From: Impatiens glandulifera
Lineage: Eukaryota; Streptophyta; Magnoliopsida; Ericales; Balsaminaceae
DNA length: 64,000 bases
Direction: 5' to 3'
NCBI RefSeq assembly: GCF_907164915.1
Contig: NC_061863.1
Span: forward strand, 3,960,340 to 4,024,339
Positions 37,731 through 49,068 of the stretch are shown here, in pieces (position 1 is the stretch's first letter; each line of letters opens with the position of its first letter). The position numbers and the translations under genes were made by a program. The notes under the pieces are model-generated. The model saw nothing but the letters and a program-made list of their open reading frames with translations, was not told where the DNA came from and ran no database searches.

Positions 37731-40679
37731 TGTAACCCTTCGCGGATCTATGTTATATTCCATAGCTTAACACGTGTCAAGAAACACGTAGCAATAAGGA
37801 GGAATTATCGGGGGAGGCTCGATGTTCAATGCGTTTCAACATTGGTTTACGTGTCAAACCTCTTTTAAAATGAAATATTTAATTTTAAAAGATTTTGAAA
37901 ATACCTGAAAGCTGAAGCTGTAAGAAATTAATTATGTAAAAATAATTAATCTTTTGTTCAAATTTTAAATAATCTCGCAAGTTAAATAACAGTTTAATCT
38001 GAAATCGATTTAAATTAATTAAACATAACCAATTTAAAGATTATTTATTTGAAAATTAAAGTCGCCAAAAAATTTTATGAAAATCAATAAAATGATACGT
38101 GTACAAACGTATTTAAACTAGAGTTTCTGAAAACAATGTGGTTCATTGTCTGTTTACGCTCGGGAAAGAGCTTTCGCGTTATGTCTTCTGCGGCCGCCTA
38201 AGGACGGTTTTCGAAAATTCTTCTAAAATAAACAAAGTCTGACTTTTATAAATCCAATTATAACATTCATTGCCTTTAATTAGTAGTCTAGAGGTCATAA
38301 GTAAGAATGAACTTTAAATAATTGAACAAAATTATTCAAAAGATGTGTGTACTTGTAGCGTTGTTATTTTGATTTAACAAAATCTGAAAATATAAGAGGA
38401 TAATTAATTTAAAAATAAATTCTAAACGGGGCCTTATTCAAAACATTGGTTTATGAAATATCCCAAAAATATAAAATATATTATTTTCTGACATTTTGAG
38501 ATTATTTGAAATTGGGTTCGGGTTCCAAAATTACAAAAATAATTTTGGATTTTAAAAAGTGGAACCAAACAGATCTAGGGTCTGGGATTCAGTTTGGTCG
38601 ATCTAGGCTCGGTCGGGTTCGGTCAAGACTAGGGTGGTCTGAACTAGGGCTCGGTCGCATTGGTCAAGGGATTAGAGAGCTCAATCCTGGGCTCGGGAGG
38701 CTCGGTCCCAAACTCGGGTGACTTGGTCTCGGGTTAAGTCTATCAGTCTAGGTATTTTGTCTTAGGGTTAGGTAGCTATCGGTCCTAGGTATTGGGTTAG
38801 GGTCAAGTTTACCGGTCCTAGGGTTAGGGTTATGTTTACCGGTCCTAGGCTAAATGTGGGCTCGGTCCTAGGGTTAGAAACATCGGTTCTAGGCTAAGTG
38901 AGGGCTCAGTTCTAGGGTTAGAAAACTCGGTCCTAGGTTTAGGGTTATGGTCAATTTTACGAATCCTAGGTCAAGTGAGGTCTCGATCCTATGGTTAGAA
39001 ACATCGGTCCTAGGGTTAGAAAACTCGATCCTAGATGAAAAACACTAGTCTTGGTCCTCGGTCCTAGCTGAAGAAATCGTTAATGGGATTCTCGGTCCTG
39101 GGTGCGTTTTCTCGGTCCTGGGTTTTGACATGGGGTTCGTTTTCTCGGTCATTGCTAAAGAACAGGAACGAGGATCACCAGTCCTAGGCTAAAACCATAG
39201 GACCGAGTGTTCTTGTTTTCGTTCAAAATTTTTGAAGTCCATAATTTTTTATTGAGATCATGAAACCATGATCCAGCAAGTTCATATGCTCATGAAGAAC
39301 AAAAGTTCTAACCTAAATCACGATTTTGAAAGTCTTACAATGATCAATTTTAAAACATTATTTCTAGGTCAAATTTTGGAATCTTTTAAATTAGGTTGTT
39401 TCAAAGTCTAATTTTGTTCATTAGTTTTGAAATTATGAATGTAGTTGATCTTAACCAAAACGAAAACATTATAACACCATTAAAAAGTTTTCTAAGCTTG
39501 AATCGAAATCTAAATATTTTCAAAAATAAGAATTTGATCAAACATGATCAAAGTGATGAAAAGTTACTCGGAATTCATCATAACATTTTAACAAACATGT
39601 ATAACAACTAATTTGATCCAAAAAATTGGATTAAAACCAAGGATCGAGAATTTCAAAAATTCAATTTTTAAACTTAAATTTTAAAATTTCAGTTTAATCA
39701 AACATGATAAAACATGATTACAGATGCTTGGAAATCGTTCTAACATGTTAACAAACATGTATAGCAACTAATTGAACCAAAAAAATCGGATTAAACTCAA
39801 AACACATAATTTTTGAAAAATCTAGTTTTAAGCTCAATTTTCTAAAATTTTTGATTTAGGTGGATTTGATCTGATTTCTTTCAGCAGAAATCTTATATAT
39901 GATATATAGAATGATTCTAAACAAAGAAATTCTATAATCAAGCTTAAGAACAAGATTGAATCGATCAAACTTAAGAAATTTGAAAAAAAAAATTCAAATT
40001 TTAAATCACAAATCATGATACAAATAATTTTAAAGCATACCAACAACTGGAGAACACTCCTAAGAGATGTGGAATGCTTTTCTGAAGCTTGAATCACGAC
40101 TGGGATCGTCGGAGATAGTTTTCACATAAACTATTCTTGGCCGGAATTTGGATCTGTCGATTGAAGTTGTAAGGGACTGTTATTGTTTGATGGTCTGGTA
40201 GTAGAAGGGTAATGATCTATTTATAGTGCCCTAAGGTTGGTCGGGGAGGGGTAATTGAAGTCGAAATTGCCCTCCGGCGATCATATCCCTAAATCGTGGA
40301 AGCCTTATCTACAGTAGGATAAAACTGGAGGATAAGGGGGAAATGTAAGCGCTAACGAGGGGGAGTCGTGGCCGAAATTTGGAGCGATAAGGATGTTAGT
40401 AGCATGAACTAGAGCTTATGGAAGAATCATGTTTGCGAGGTCGCGCTTCCGACGAGCCCTACGTCCCAGCGAAGAAGACAAATGAAACGACGTCGTTTTG
40501 TTTGACGTCGTCCGCGTTCCGATGGGCAAACATGGGCTTGACTAACGAGGTTAATTAGTCCCGTTAGTTGATCTAGTGCAGTTGACTGTGTATTGGATCC
40601 GTTATAGCGGGGGACTATCGCGTTTTGGGCTGTTGGATTAGATCTGTGCACTCATCTGATGGTCTAGAATCCTGTTACA
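37731..40679 (+). mobile_element. LTR-like block, possible solo LTR or remnant of a large retrotransposon
   Basis: The block starts TGTAACCCTTCGCGG and a plausible end is CTGTTACA, so its ends form a 6-bp inverted repeat TGTAAC...GTTACA as in many plant LTRs. It differs from its AT-rich surroundings by GC-richer patches (for example GGAAAGAGCTTTCGCGTTAT at 38163) and by a CCTAGG-rich minisatellite. No gag-pol is present. CATAT on the left and AAAGA on the right do not match, so the boundaries or the element type may be wrong. Confidence 0.4.
38560..39200 (+). repeat. Degenerate CGGTCCTAGGGTTAG minisatellite
   Basis: Words of the form CGGTCCTAGG(G/C)TTAGGG recur at irregular spacing, densest from 38750 to 39010. 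The repeat gives no usable frame. The CTCGGTC motif recurs in the 36-bp repeats of the solo LTR at 60201-60315. Confidence 0.8.
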
Positions 40680-42666
40680 AAAGATTAAAAATAATTTCGG
40701 CTACACAGGATTATTAGATTTTATTTTTATTTAAAAAATTATTAAAAATAATTTTTAATACCTTTTAAATTATTTTTTCACTAAAACATTCAAAAAAATA
40801 TATATTTCAAAAATCATAATAAAAATTATGATCCTAATTTATTATTATTTTAGAATTTTTAACCAACTAGGCTAATAACACTTTATATTTTAAATTTAAA
40901 ATCAAATTTGATGAACGCGAACATTATAACAATATATTTTTAATTATACTTAAAATAAATATTACCCTCTCCTGATCATTTTCATAAACAAATATATTGT
41001 ATAATTAATTTAAAAAATCTTAAACAATTACAACATAATAATTAAATAATTAATAAAATATAATAATATTATTTTATTATTATTGACAATATTATTAAGC
41101 ACATAAAATATTGTAATAGTATTATTTTATTATTATTGACATTATTATTAAGCACATTATTATATCTATTATAAGCGTGTTGGTTACACCTTTTATAAAT
41201 TAAATTATGATTTTTTTAAATTAGTTTAGGATCATATTTATTTTGTTTATATTAAAATGAGATTATCATAATTTTTTAATAAATTAAAATTTTACAAATA
41301 TTAAAATATAAAAGTTGAGAAAATGAACTTATGATAAGAATGATATTATATAAAAATTATAATTAAAACTTATAATATAAATAAACCATCTGCGTTCATC
41401 TAATCCACCAAAAACGCTCAGCTGATAAGATCAACAAATGCCTCATCGACCTTATGGAAAGACGAACAGCCTGTAGATGAAAGGAGAGGATGGATGGGCG
41501 CCAATCATCTTCATCAGGGCAAGAGAAAGGAAAAATGATTTTAGGTTTATGAGAAAATTATGAGTTTCTTTGCTTTTTTAACCACACGAAAACTAGGCTT
41601 GCTTTGGCATTGGGCCTGGTGGACCTGGCTGGCATGCTGGGTTATTTAAATCATAGATCCAACCACCATTTTAAGTTTGTTTGGTCAAATGACTTAGGTC
41701 TTGTTTTTTTTATATATATATTTTTAAATAACTTATAATTATTATTTATTATATATTTTTTATTTAAATTGGTGTAGGTAAATATTAGGTGTGTATAATT
41801 AATATATAAATTAAAATAAAATAAATATAAGTAAGTGAGTTTTGAATAATAAATTAATAACACAAGTTAATTTGAAAAGTTAAAATTTTAAATAGAATAG
41901 TCTGAGAAATTAGTCAAAAAAAAATTTTTTAAGAAAGGAATATCACTGTAGGCTGTAGCTGCCATTAATGTTAAATAAATGAAGATTGTGTTATAAATTG
42001 TTATATTAGTTTTAATGAATATATTGGTGTGAAGAAATAAAATTAAACATATTTAAAAAGTTGAGTGAATAACAATAACTTAGATAATTTAAAATAAATA
42101 AGAATAATCATTTAAAATAATTAGCACAATTGTTATTTGGTCGTTTTTATTAAATGAGTTGAATTTTGAATTATATCATATCAGATCCAATTATTAAAAT
42201 TAGTATGTGACCTTACATTTACACGTATAATGATATAAAACCTAGAAGAACAAAATCTAAGATTAAAATATGATAGTATTTTTAATTTACTTTCACATAT
42301 ATATCCAAATTAACCACAGATCTCGACACTGCAATCCGGACACTTTGAAAATTAAGCATCATTATATATATATATAGATTAATTAGTTAAAAAGTTGAAT
42401 ATATATTTTTAAAACGTCTCGCATTTATCAAATTTGATGTTGAATTTAAAATATAAAATCTTATTAGTCAAGTTGGTTAAAAAATTGTACTTTTTTTTGT
42501 TATGTTGCAAATTTGAAACATACTTATAGCATTTATTATTTTTTTTAACCGTTTTAAATTTATGGGCGGGTCAACCCACAATTTGGCCCAAATATCCATT
42601 TACTCTCACATATATATTCAAATTAACCATAGTTCTCTACCCGGATACTTTAAAAATTAAGCATCG

Positions 42667-42719
<53 letters not shown>

Positions 42720-43059
42720 TCTTTGAGTTTTTGTCCAAATTGACAAAAACATCCGCTATCTTATTTTTATTTTTTTAATTAATTTGTCACATTTTTAAAT
42801 AAGATGATATTAAGAGACATTTTAAATGTATTTTTGTAAAATTGATTATTGTTTTCGAGATTACGCATTTTAATTTATGAGAATAATTAGAAAAACTATT
42901 ATTTATTATTACAAATGTGATAAATTAATTTTAAAAAAGAAAAATATTATGTTAAAATAATAACGCAGATAATTCGTGTGTTAAAAAGTCTTAAATAGTT
43001 AAAATTGTGATAGTTTAAGCCTAATAAGCTAATTATATCTAAATTTGAGCTTCAAATAT
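40680..43059. other. Gene-free AT-rich spacer
   Basis: No gene is seen. About 80 bp at 42288-42370 is repeated at 42599-42672 (CACATATATATYCAAATTAA, then CCGGAYACTTTRAAAATTAA, then a TA run), with the second copy carrying a longer TA tract. Confidence 0.55.
42668..42717. repeat. (TA)n microsatellite
   Basis: About 24 TA units at the end of the second copy of the local duplication described in this spacer. Confidence 0.9.
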
Positions 43060-43772
43060 TAATTGAGAAGAATATCAATTTTATCATCGAACACTACAAC
43101 GAAATATTTACGTATATCACTGAACTAATTTTTGTTCGTTCATACCATTATAGTTGAGCTTAATGTTCATCTATGTCACTGCTTGATAAAACATCAAAAT
43201 TTGTTAAGTTTTCCGTTAAATGATATATATTATGTAATTTTTATAAAATTAATATATATTATATTTTTTTTTATTCACTATTTCTAAATAATAAAACTTA
43301 ATTATATATTTTTAAAGACATCAACCGAACAAATTATACATTTTGAGAAACATTAACAATAATTCATTTTTTTAAATTAATATATTTTCAACATTTATTT
43401 TTATTAACATTTTAAAATAATAAAGTCCGTAAATAAAAATAAATATTAAAAATATATTAATTTTTTTTTAAAAAAAAATATTGTTAATGACTTTCAATAT
43501 ATTAGATTGTTTGATTAATATCTCTGAAATTATAAAAGTTTTATTATTTATAAATTGTGTATAAAAATAAAAATATAATGTATATTAATTTTAAAAAAAT
43601 GAAATGTCAATTTCACTCTCTCTTAATGTATTTTATGTTTTTATTAATTAGTGATATATATGAACATTAAATTTAACTATAATGATATAAACGAACACAA
43701 ATTAGTTCAGTATATCATGAATATTCTATTATAGTTCGATAATAAAATTTACATTCTTCTTAATTTTAATTG
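43060..43772. mobile_element. Long foldback element, about 710 bp, arms about 300 bp
   Basis: The right half is an inverted copy of the left half. The best blocks are 43076-43195 against 43625-43765, sharing for example CACTGAACTAATTTTTGTTC, CATTATAGTTGAGCTTAATG and AGAAGAAT on the left with their inverted, slightly changed counterparts on the right. Similarity continues inward to about 43400 and 43430, leaving almost no spacer. No coding capacity. A Mutator-like or other TIR element without transposase, or an inverted duplication, would explain it. Confidence 0.75.
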
Positions 43773-44087
43773 AGCCTAAAATAATTAATTATAAACTGTA
43801 ATGGTGCCTTTAACAAATAAATTGGAATCAAATAAGCCATTATTAATGATAGGAGATAAAAGATTATTGGATTAAAACCAATGAATCCAATATCAAACAA
43901 GGCCTAACTAAGATGGATTCCGGGTCCGGGTTAAACAAGATATTGAAATTCGATTCATCACCGGTCTACCTGGTTTAGGGTTCCGTTTTCGTCTCCATCT
44001 TCAACAAAGCGACTAAAAGACTCCCCATTTTCCCTCATTTCTTCACTAAACCCTAAAACCTCCTCTCGCCGGAATCAACGGCGGCGC

Positions 44088-47000
44088 GTGTGTATGTTCG
44101 TGTTTGCCAGAGCCATCAACCACAAGAGCCTATTCATCCTCCGTTCCCATCCCCGACCATCTCTCCATCTCATGGCTTTCTCTCCTTCCAGAATCTCCAC
44201 TTCTCCTTACTCTTCAGGATCTCCCGTCGCCTCCCCTCTTTCTTCTACTAAACGCGTCGGTACTCACAATGGAAGCTTCCATTGCGACGAAGCTCTTGGT
44301 TGTTTCATGATTCGTCTCACTAACAAGTTCTATGGTGCTGAAATTGTTCGTTCCAGAGACCCGAAGGTAAATTTACATATGAACCTTAATTTATCACGAT
44401 GAGTTTACTAATTGAATGGATTTTAGGTGCTGGAAACACTTGATGCTGTGCTTGATGTTGGAGGAGTTTATGATCCTAGTAATGATAGGTATGATCATCA
44501 TCAGAAAGGTTTTAGTGAGGTGTTTGGGCATGGATTCACCACTAAGCTTAGTAGTGCTGGTTTGGTTTATAAGGTGAGAACTTATTATTTGTTTTTTGCT
44601 CAAGATTGCTTGCATTTTCTTCTTGAATGCTGATAGTACTTTGTATTTTCAGCATTTTGGAATGGAGATAATTGCTAAAGAATTAGGGGTTGATCAAGGA
44701 CACCCAAATGTTCTTAAACTGCATTTGGCTGTTTACAAAAGCTTCATGGAGGTATTAGCTGTTTACAAATTCTTATATTGTTTCAATTGTTGTAGTTCTA
44801 TGTGTACAATGAAAATTAATATGTGATCTTGATTAGAATGAATATGAATATGTGACCTTAAATTTCAATTAATAATTTCAGGCAATTGATGCAATTGACA
44901 ATGGAATCAATCAATATGACACAGAGGAGCCTCCAAGATACACAAATAGCACACATTTATCATCAAGGGTTGGGAAATTAAATTTGGATTGGATTGATCC
45001 TGATCAGTCACCTGAGAAGGAGAATGAAGCCTTTCAAAAGGCAATGGCTTTGGCTGGTAGTGAGTTTTTGAATGTAAGATTATAACCATAATAATTTCAC
45101 CTTTTATATTTTGACCATTTAATTTGTAATTGTATTTCTAACCTTCTTTCTCTTTACTCAGAGTGTCCAGTTTTACGCTAGATCATGGTTGCCAGCCCGT
45201 TCCATTGTCATGGAGTGCCTTTCCTCAAGATATAATATTGATCCCAGTGGAGAGATTATGGTGTTGAGTAGATTTTGTCCTGTAAGTGTTCACTGATGAA
45301 CTATTAATATTTTGTTCACTTTTCTGCCGTTTCTTTCTGAATAATGAGTCATAAAGATTGCTATATATTAGGATGTGTACTAACCATAAGCACCAATGAT
45401 CTTTCAAACTCCATCTTCACATCTGAATCAACCTCAACATAGCTATCAAAATAGTAGTTATCTTTCTTTTCCTTTTTTTTTTCTTTTTTGTTAAAAACCA
45501 GGGTTTATTTCTTGGAGGAAGCTAGCACAATCCCCCATTTTGTTCAAGGCGTTCTTAGTGTGATTGAACCTGAGACATTTTGTTTGTTTGGGTTTGATTG
45601 TGTCATAGCTCTATAATTCAGATTAAGTTTTCCTCGACTAGGCTTGGGTAGAATCTTTCCACTTGAGTTACCCTGGTAGATTTCAAAAGAGTAATCATCT
45701 AAACTCCAATTAACTACTCTTCCATGTCATCGAAAGTCAAACACTCACCCAAATATTTTAATCTGAATTCTCGTTACTATCTGATATATATTTTCTTCTT
45801 TCGTTTGTTGTTAACCTAGCATTCAAGTATCATCAATGCGTTCTCCAACTTTAATTTTGACTTCTTCTTCATCCAAAGACCATAAAAATTAAGAAAGTGG
45901 ATACCAAGCACGACACAACCCTTCTTAGAATGGAACTAAATGATATCCCAATTACGACACAAGCCCTATTTAACACAAGCCCTATTTAACAGTAGTAGTA
46001 TGGTATATTAGACTGTATATTATAATAAAACTCTGGTTTTAGGAAAAAATAGTATATGGGTAGTATGGTGAAGTGAAAGGAATCTTGCCTAATAGACCAA
46101 TTGTCTCATGTTTATTCCCATTAAGAAAGCCTTGATGAAGTGGGGTCCGTGTTAGCTTTCTCCAAGGAATAAATTTTGGTTTAAAATGCCATCTGAATCC
46201 AACATCACACCACCAACAACTACGTTTGAGTGTGCATTGTAGATAATTAATTGCAATGAACAATTTTTATATTGTTACTTGTTGTGCAACGAAGGATTTT
46301 GACTTAGTGTGATGATGTTTTACAGTGGAAGCTCCATTTATTTGAGATTGAGGAGGAATTGAAGAACAATCCAACCATAAAATATGTACTATACCAGGTA
46401 TTTGAGAACCCTCCCTCTCCTTTGTTCTTTTCTTCCTAATGCACTTTATTTGAATAGTTGTACTTGCAAGTGTCTTCCAAAATCTTATAGCCTACATTTG
46501 GAATTTGTTTGATCATGGGTTATTTGATTATTTCAAAAAATAAAATAAAAAATTATCTGATCGCATATCCTCTCATCTATAAAATCACTCAATTTATCAA
46601 CCAAAATATACCTTAAATTTTATACAAATTTAAATACAAAACTACATTCTAGTAATTTAATCCAAATAATCCACTTTTTATCAAACAAGATTTTTCCAAA
46701 TAATCCACGATCAAACCATGTCAAGCCTTGTTTGGATTGAGTTATTTGAATAATCCTCGATAACCCACAATTTTTTCATCAATTCTTTCATTATTCATAT
46801 CATCAACTAAGATACACTTACATAAATACCTTTTGAGTTTACCCAAATAACTCACTCTTCCATAACTTCCCATGTTTGGATAAATAGTTAGAGCTACCTG
46901 ATTGAACTGAGATGTTGTGCTCACCTTTTCTTTGGGGAGAAAACCCTATAGCTTGTTTGATGTGGGGTTATTTGGAAAGGTTTATGTTATGAAATCAAAA

Positions 47001-47476
47001 CTTTGTTGGATGAAAAAGTGGGTTATTTTGAGTTTATTTGTGTTAAATTTGGTATTTTAACTGATTTTGAATGATTTGATTGATGATGAGAATTACACAA
47101 CTTTCTAGTCTATAAAAAAGAAAATCATTGGAAATGTATTTCTAGTATATAGGTTTTAATTTCCTTTGAATATGAATTTAAACTATAAATTTCAAACAAA
47201 CATTGGAATTGGACCTGAATAGAAAGCTTTTCCTCTGATGATTGACAGGACGAAAGAGGACAACAATGGAGGGTGCAAGCGGTAGCTGTATCACCAGAGA
47301 AATTTGAGAGCCGAAAGCCTCTTCCATCAAAATGGAGGGGTTTGAGAGATGCTGAACTGTCGAAGGAGAACGGTATACCCGGTTGTGTTTTTGTTCATAT
47401 GAGCGGGTTTATTGGAGGAAATTTAAGTTATGACGGTGCATTGGCTATGGCGAAAGCTTCCCTTAAACTCGACTAA
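44088..47476 (+). CDS. MYG1-family protein (DHH-type phosphoesterase fold, MYG1 exonuclease-like)
   Basis: Seven exons: 44088-44366, 44427-44573, 44653-44751, 44882-45073, 45162-45281, 46326-46397 and 47249-47476, all in phase 0, giving 378 residues. MYG1 proteins act in mitochondria and nucleus; the human protein is a 3'-5' RNA exonuclease. Family marks are VGTHNGSFHCDEALGCF (about residues 57-73), DVGGVYDP followed by RYDHHQ (the DHH motif), SWLPARSIV, and the C-terminal GFIGGN. The first 55 residues are Arg/Ser-rich without acidic residues, fitting a mitochondrial targeting peptide. The ATG at 44088 was used; the Met at 44172 would give a shorter leader. Introns 5 and 6 are long (1.04 and 0.85 kb). 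Confidence 0.95.
46055..46140 (+). repeat. Possible degenerate tRNA-like SINE scrap in MYG1 intron 5
   Basis: GTATGGTGAAGTGAAAGGAA resembles an A-box region, followed by CTTGCCTAATAGACCAATTG and TTTATTCCCATTAAG, which sits where a B box would be. Similar in layout to 51397-51485. Weak on its own. Confidence 0.3.
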
Positions 47477-49068
47477 CCTATTGGCTTTTCCTTTTAGGGT
47501 GGTGAGTGGGTTATTTGATTTTGTTTTGAACAATTGTACACCATATTTGAATTTTAATTTTGAAGTAGAGGTCTATGGATTTTGGTGTAACATTCATCAT
47601 ATGATTTCCCTCTTTAACTTTATTGTTGGAGATTAAATTATGAATCTAAGCTTCTTTCATCTTGGATAGTTTGGATTGTTTTTAAATATATAACCCCTCA
47701 TCATACAATCAAATTACTTAATTTATTAATAAAAATATCAAATTATTTATGCATTAATGTCTAAGGATAAAAGTAAATTACAAACTTGAGAAATCAATAA
47801 ACAACAAATAAATAAGCAGAAATAAATCTAACACATAAAAATATGCACAAGAATTCTCAAATTAATGTATAATTATGGTAGAGTTGATTTTTCTAACACT
47901 TTTATGAAATCATCACATAGGAAGCTTGAACTTGTTCTACCTAGATAAAAACTGTGTTACAAGTATTAAAGATTGTTATTTGATCTTTTAGTATATTGAT
48001 GATAGATGTATAATATTAAAGTCTAATTAAAGGGTCTAAATAAAATCGATTGAACCGGTCTAAAAAATGATCTTTTGATCTATTTAGAGATCCTTTGGAT
48101 TCATTAGTAACGATGATTCATAACAAAACTTAACCGATTGACCCGACAGTTTATGAAACCGATTAACCAAACATTTAACGGATCGGTTATTCGGTTTAGT
48201 ATCAGTCTGAAAAGTTTGTAATAGACATTAATACAAGGTTGCCCATTCTTATTGACAAGTCTAACTAAATAGTGTAAATAAAACTCATCAATCGGTCTAA
48301 ATCAAACCAACCTAACCACAAACTCAATTTATGAAACCGAACTCAACAACTGATTTAGTGGCGATCTGTTCGTGAAATTGACCTGTCACTAGATAAGACA
48401 ATTTAGCGATGATCTGACAATGAAACTGACCTGTCACTATATAAGACGATTTAGTGGCAATATGACTGTCAATGTCAAACTGACCTGTCACTAGATAATT
48501 GTTAAAATTTTAAAAATATAGATGATACCTAAACATTTCTCTTAATAATTAAATTTTCAACTCTACCTAATTATTATTGTTATTTCAAGTAAATATACTT
48601 AGATGTTTTGATATTTGTTTATCAAACTAAATTTTAAGTATAATCATATTATATTATGAAGTAATATTTTATTTTACAAACTAATAAAAAAGTCTATTGT
48701 ACCAAGTAATAAATCAACTTTAGCCATTTAATTGTTCATTTCTCAGCACAAATCAACCGAATTGAACCAATTCACCAATTCAAACCCAAAGAAAATAATA
48801 TAAATATTTTGATTTGCAAATTTGTATAGAAAATTAGTTAATAGTGGAAGTTTATACAAGAACTTTAGACTATTTTGTAGCATTACGAAAAGATCAAGGT
48901 CTTCTTTCATTTATTTCCAAAATTCAAAAACCATATCTAAAATCCTCCTTTACCGCTCAAACTCACATTGTCGCCACTCTAAGAAATCCAGAGACCTGCG
49001 TTCTCTTCTTCCTCTTAAACAACAATCGAATTACAACCCAATATTCATCATCCATATTCATCACAACC
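47477..49068. other. Spacer between MYG1 and the KIN14B-interacting-type gene
   Basis: No separate gene. A short tandem repeat with a GACCTGTCACTAKATAAGA core occurs at 48380, 48428 and 48482. From 48844 the sequence is open in frame with the downstream gene, but I treat it as its 5' leader because the family start is at 49069. Confidence 0.5.
48340..48500 (+). repeat. Three-unit tandem repeat of about 50 bp
   Basis: GACCTGTCACTA recurs at 48380, 48428 and 48482, each preceded by GAAA/CAAAYTG and followed by ATAAGAC and TTTAG words in the first two units. Confidence 0.7.

Noticed and set aside
38506..38721. 71-codon frame rich in Gly, Leu and Arg
   Set aside because: It is the start of the CCTAGG/CTCGGTC minisatellite, with no homology and no usable context.
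48844..49068. 75-codon N-terminal extension of the KIN14B-interacting-type protein
   Set aside because: It is in frame and open, but the family N-terminus (MSSSAIRRTK) begins at 49069 and the upstream residues look like leader sequence. Protein data could reverse this.
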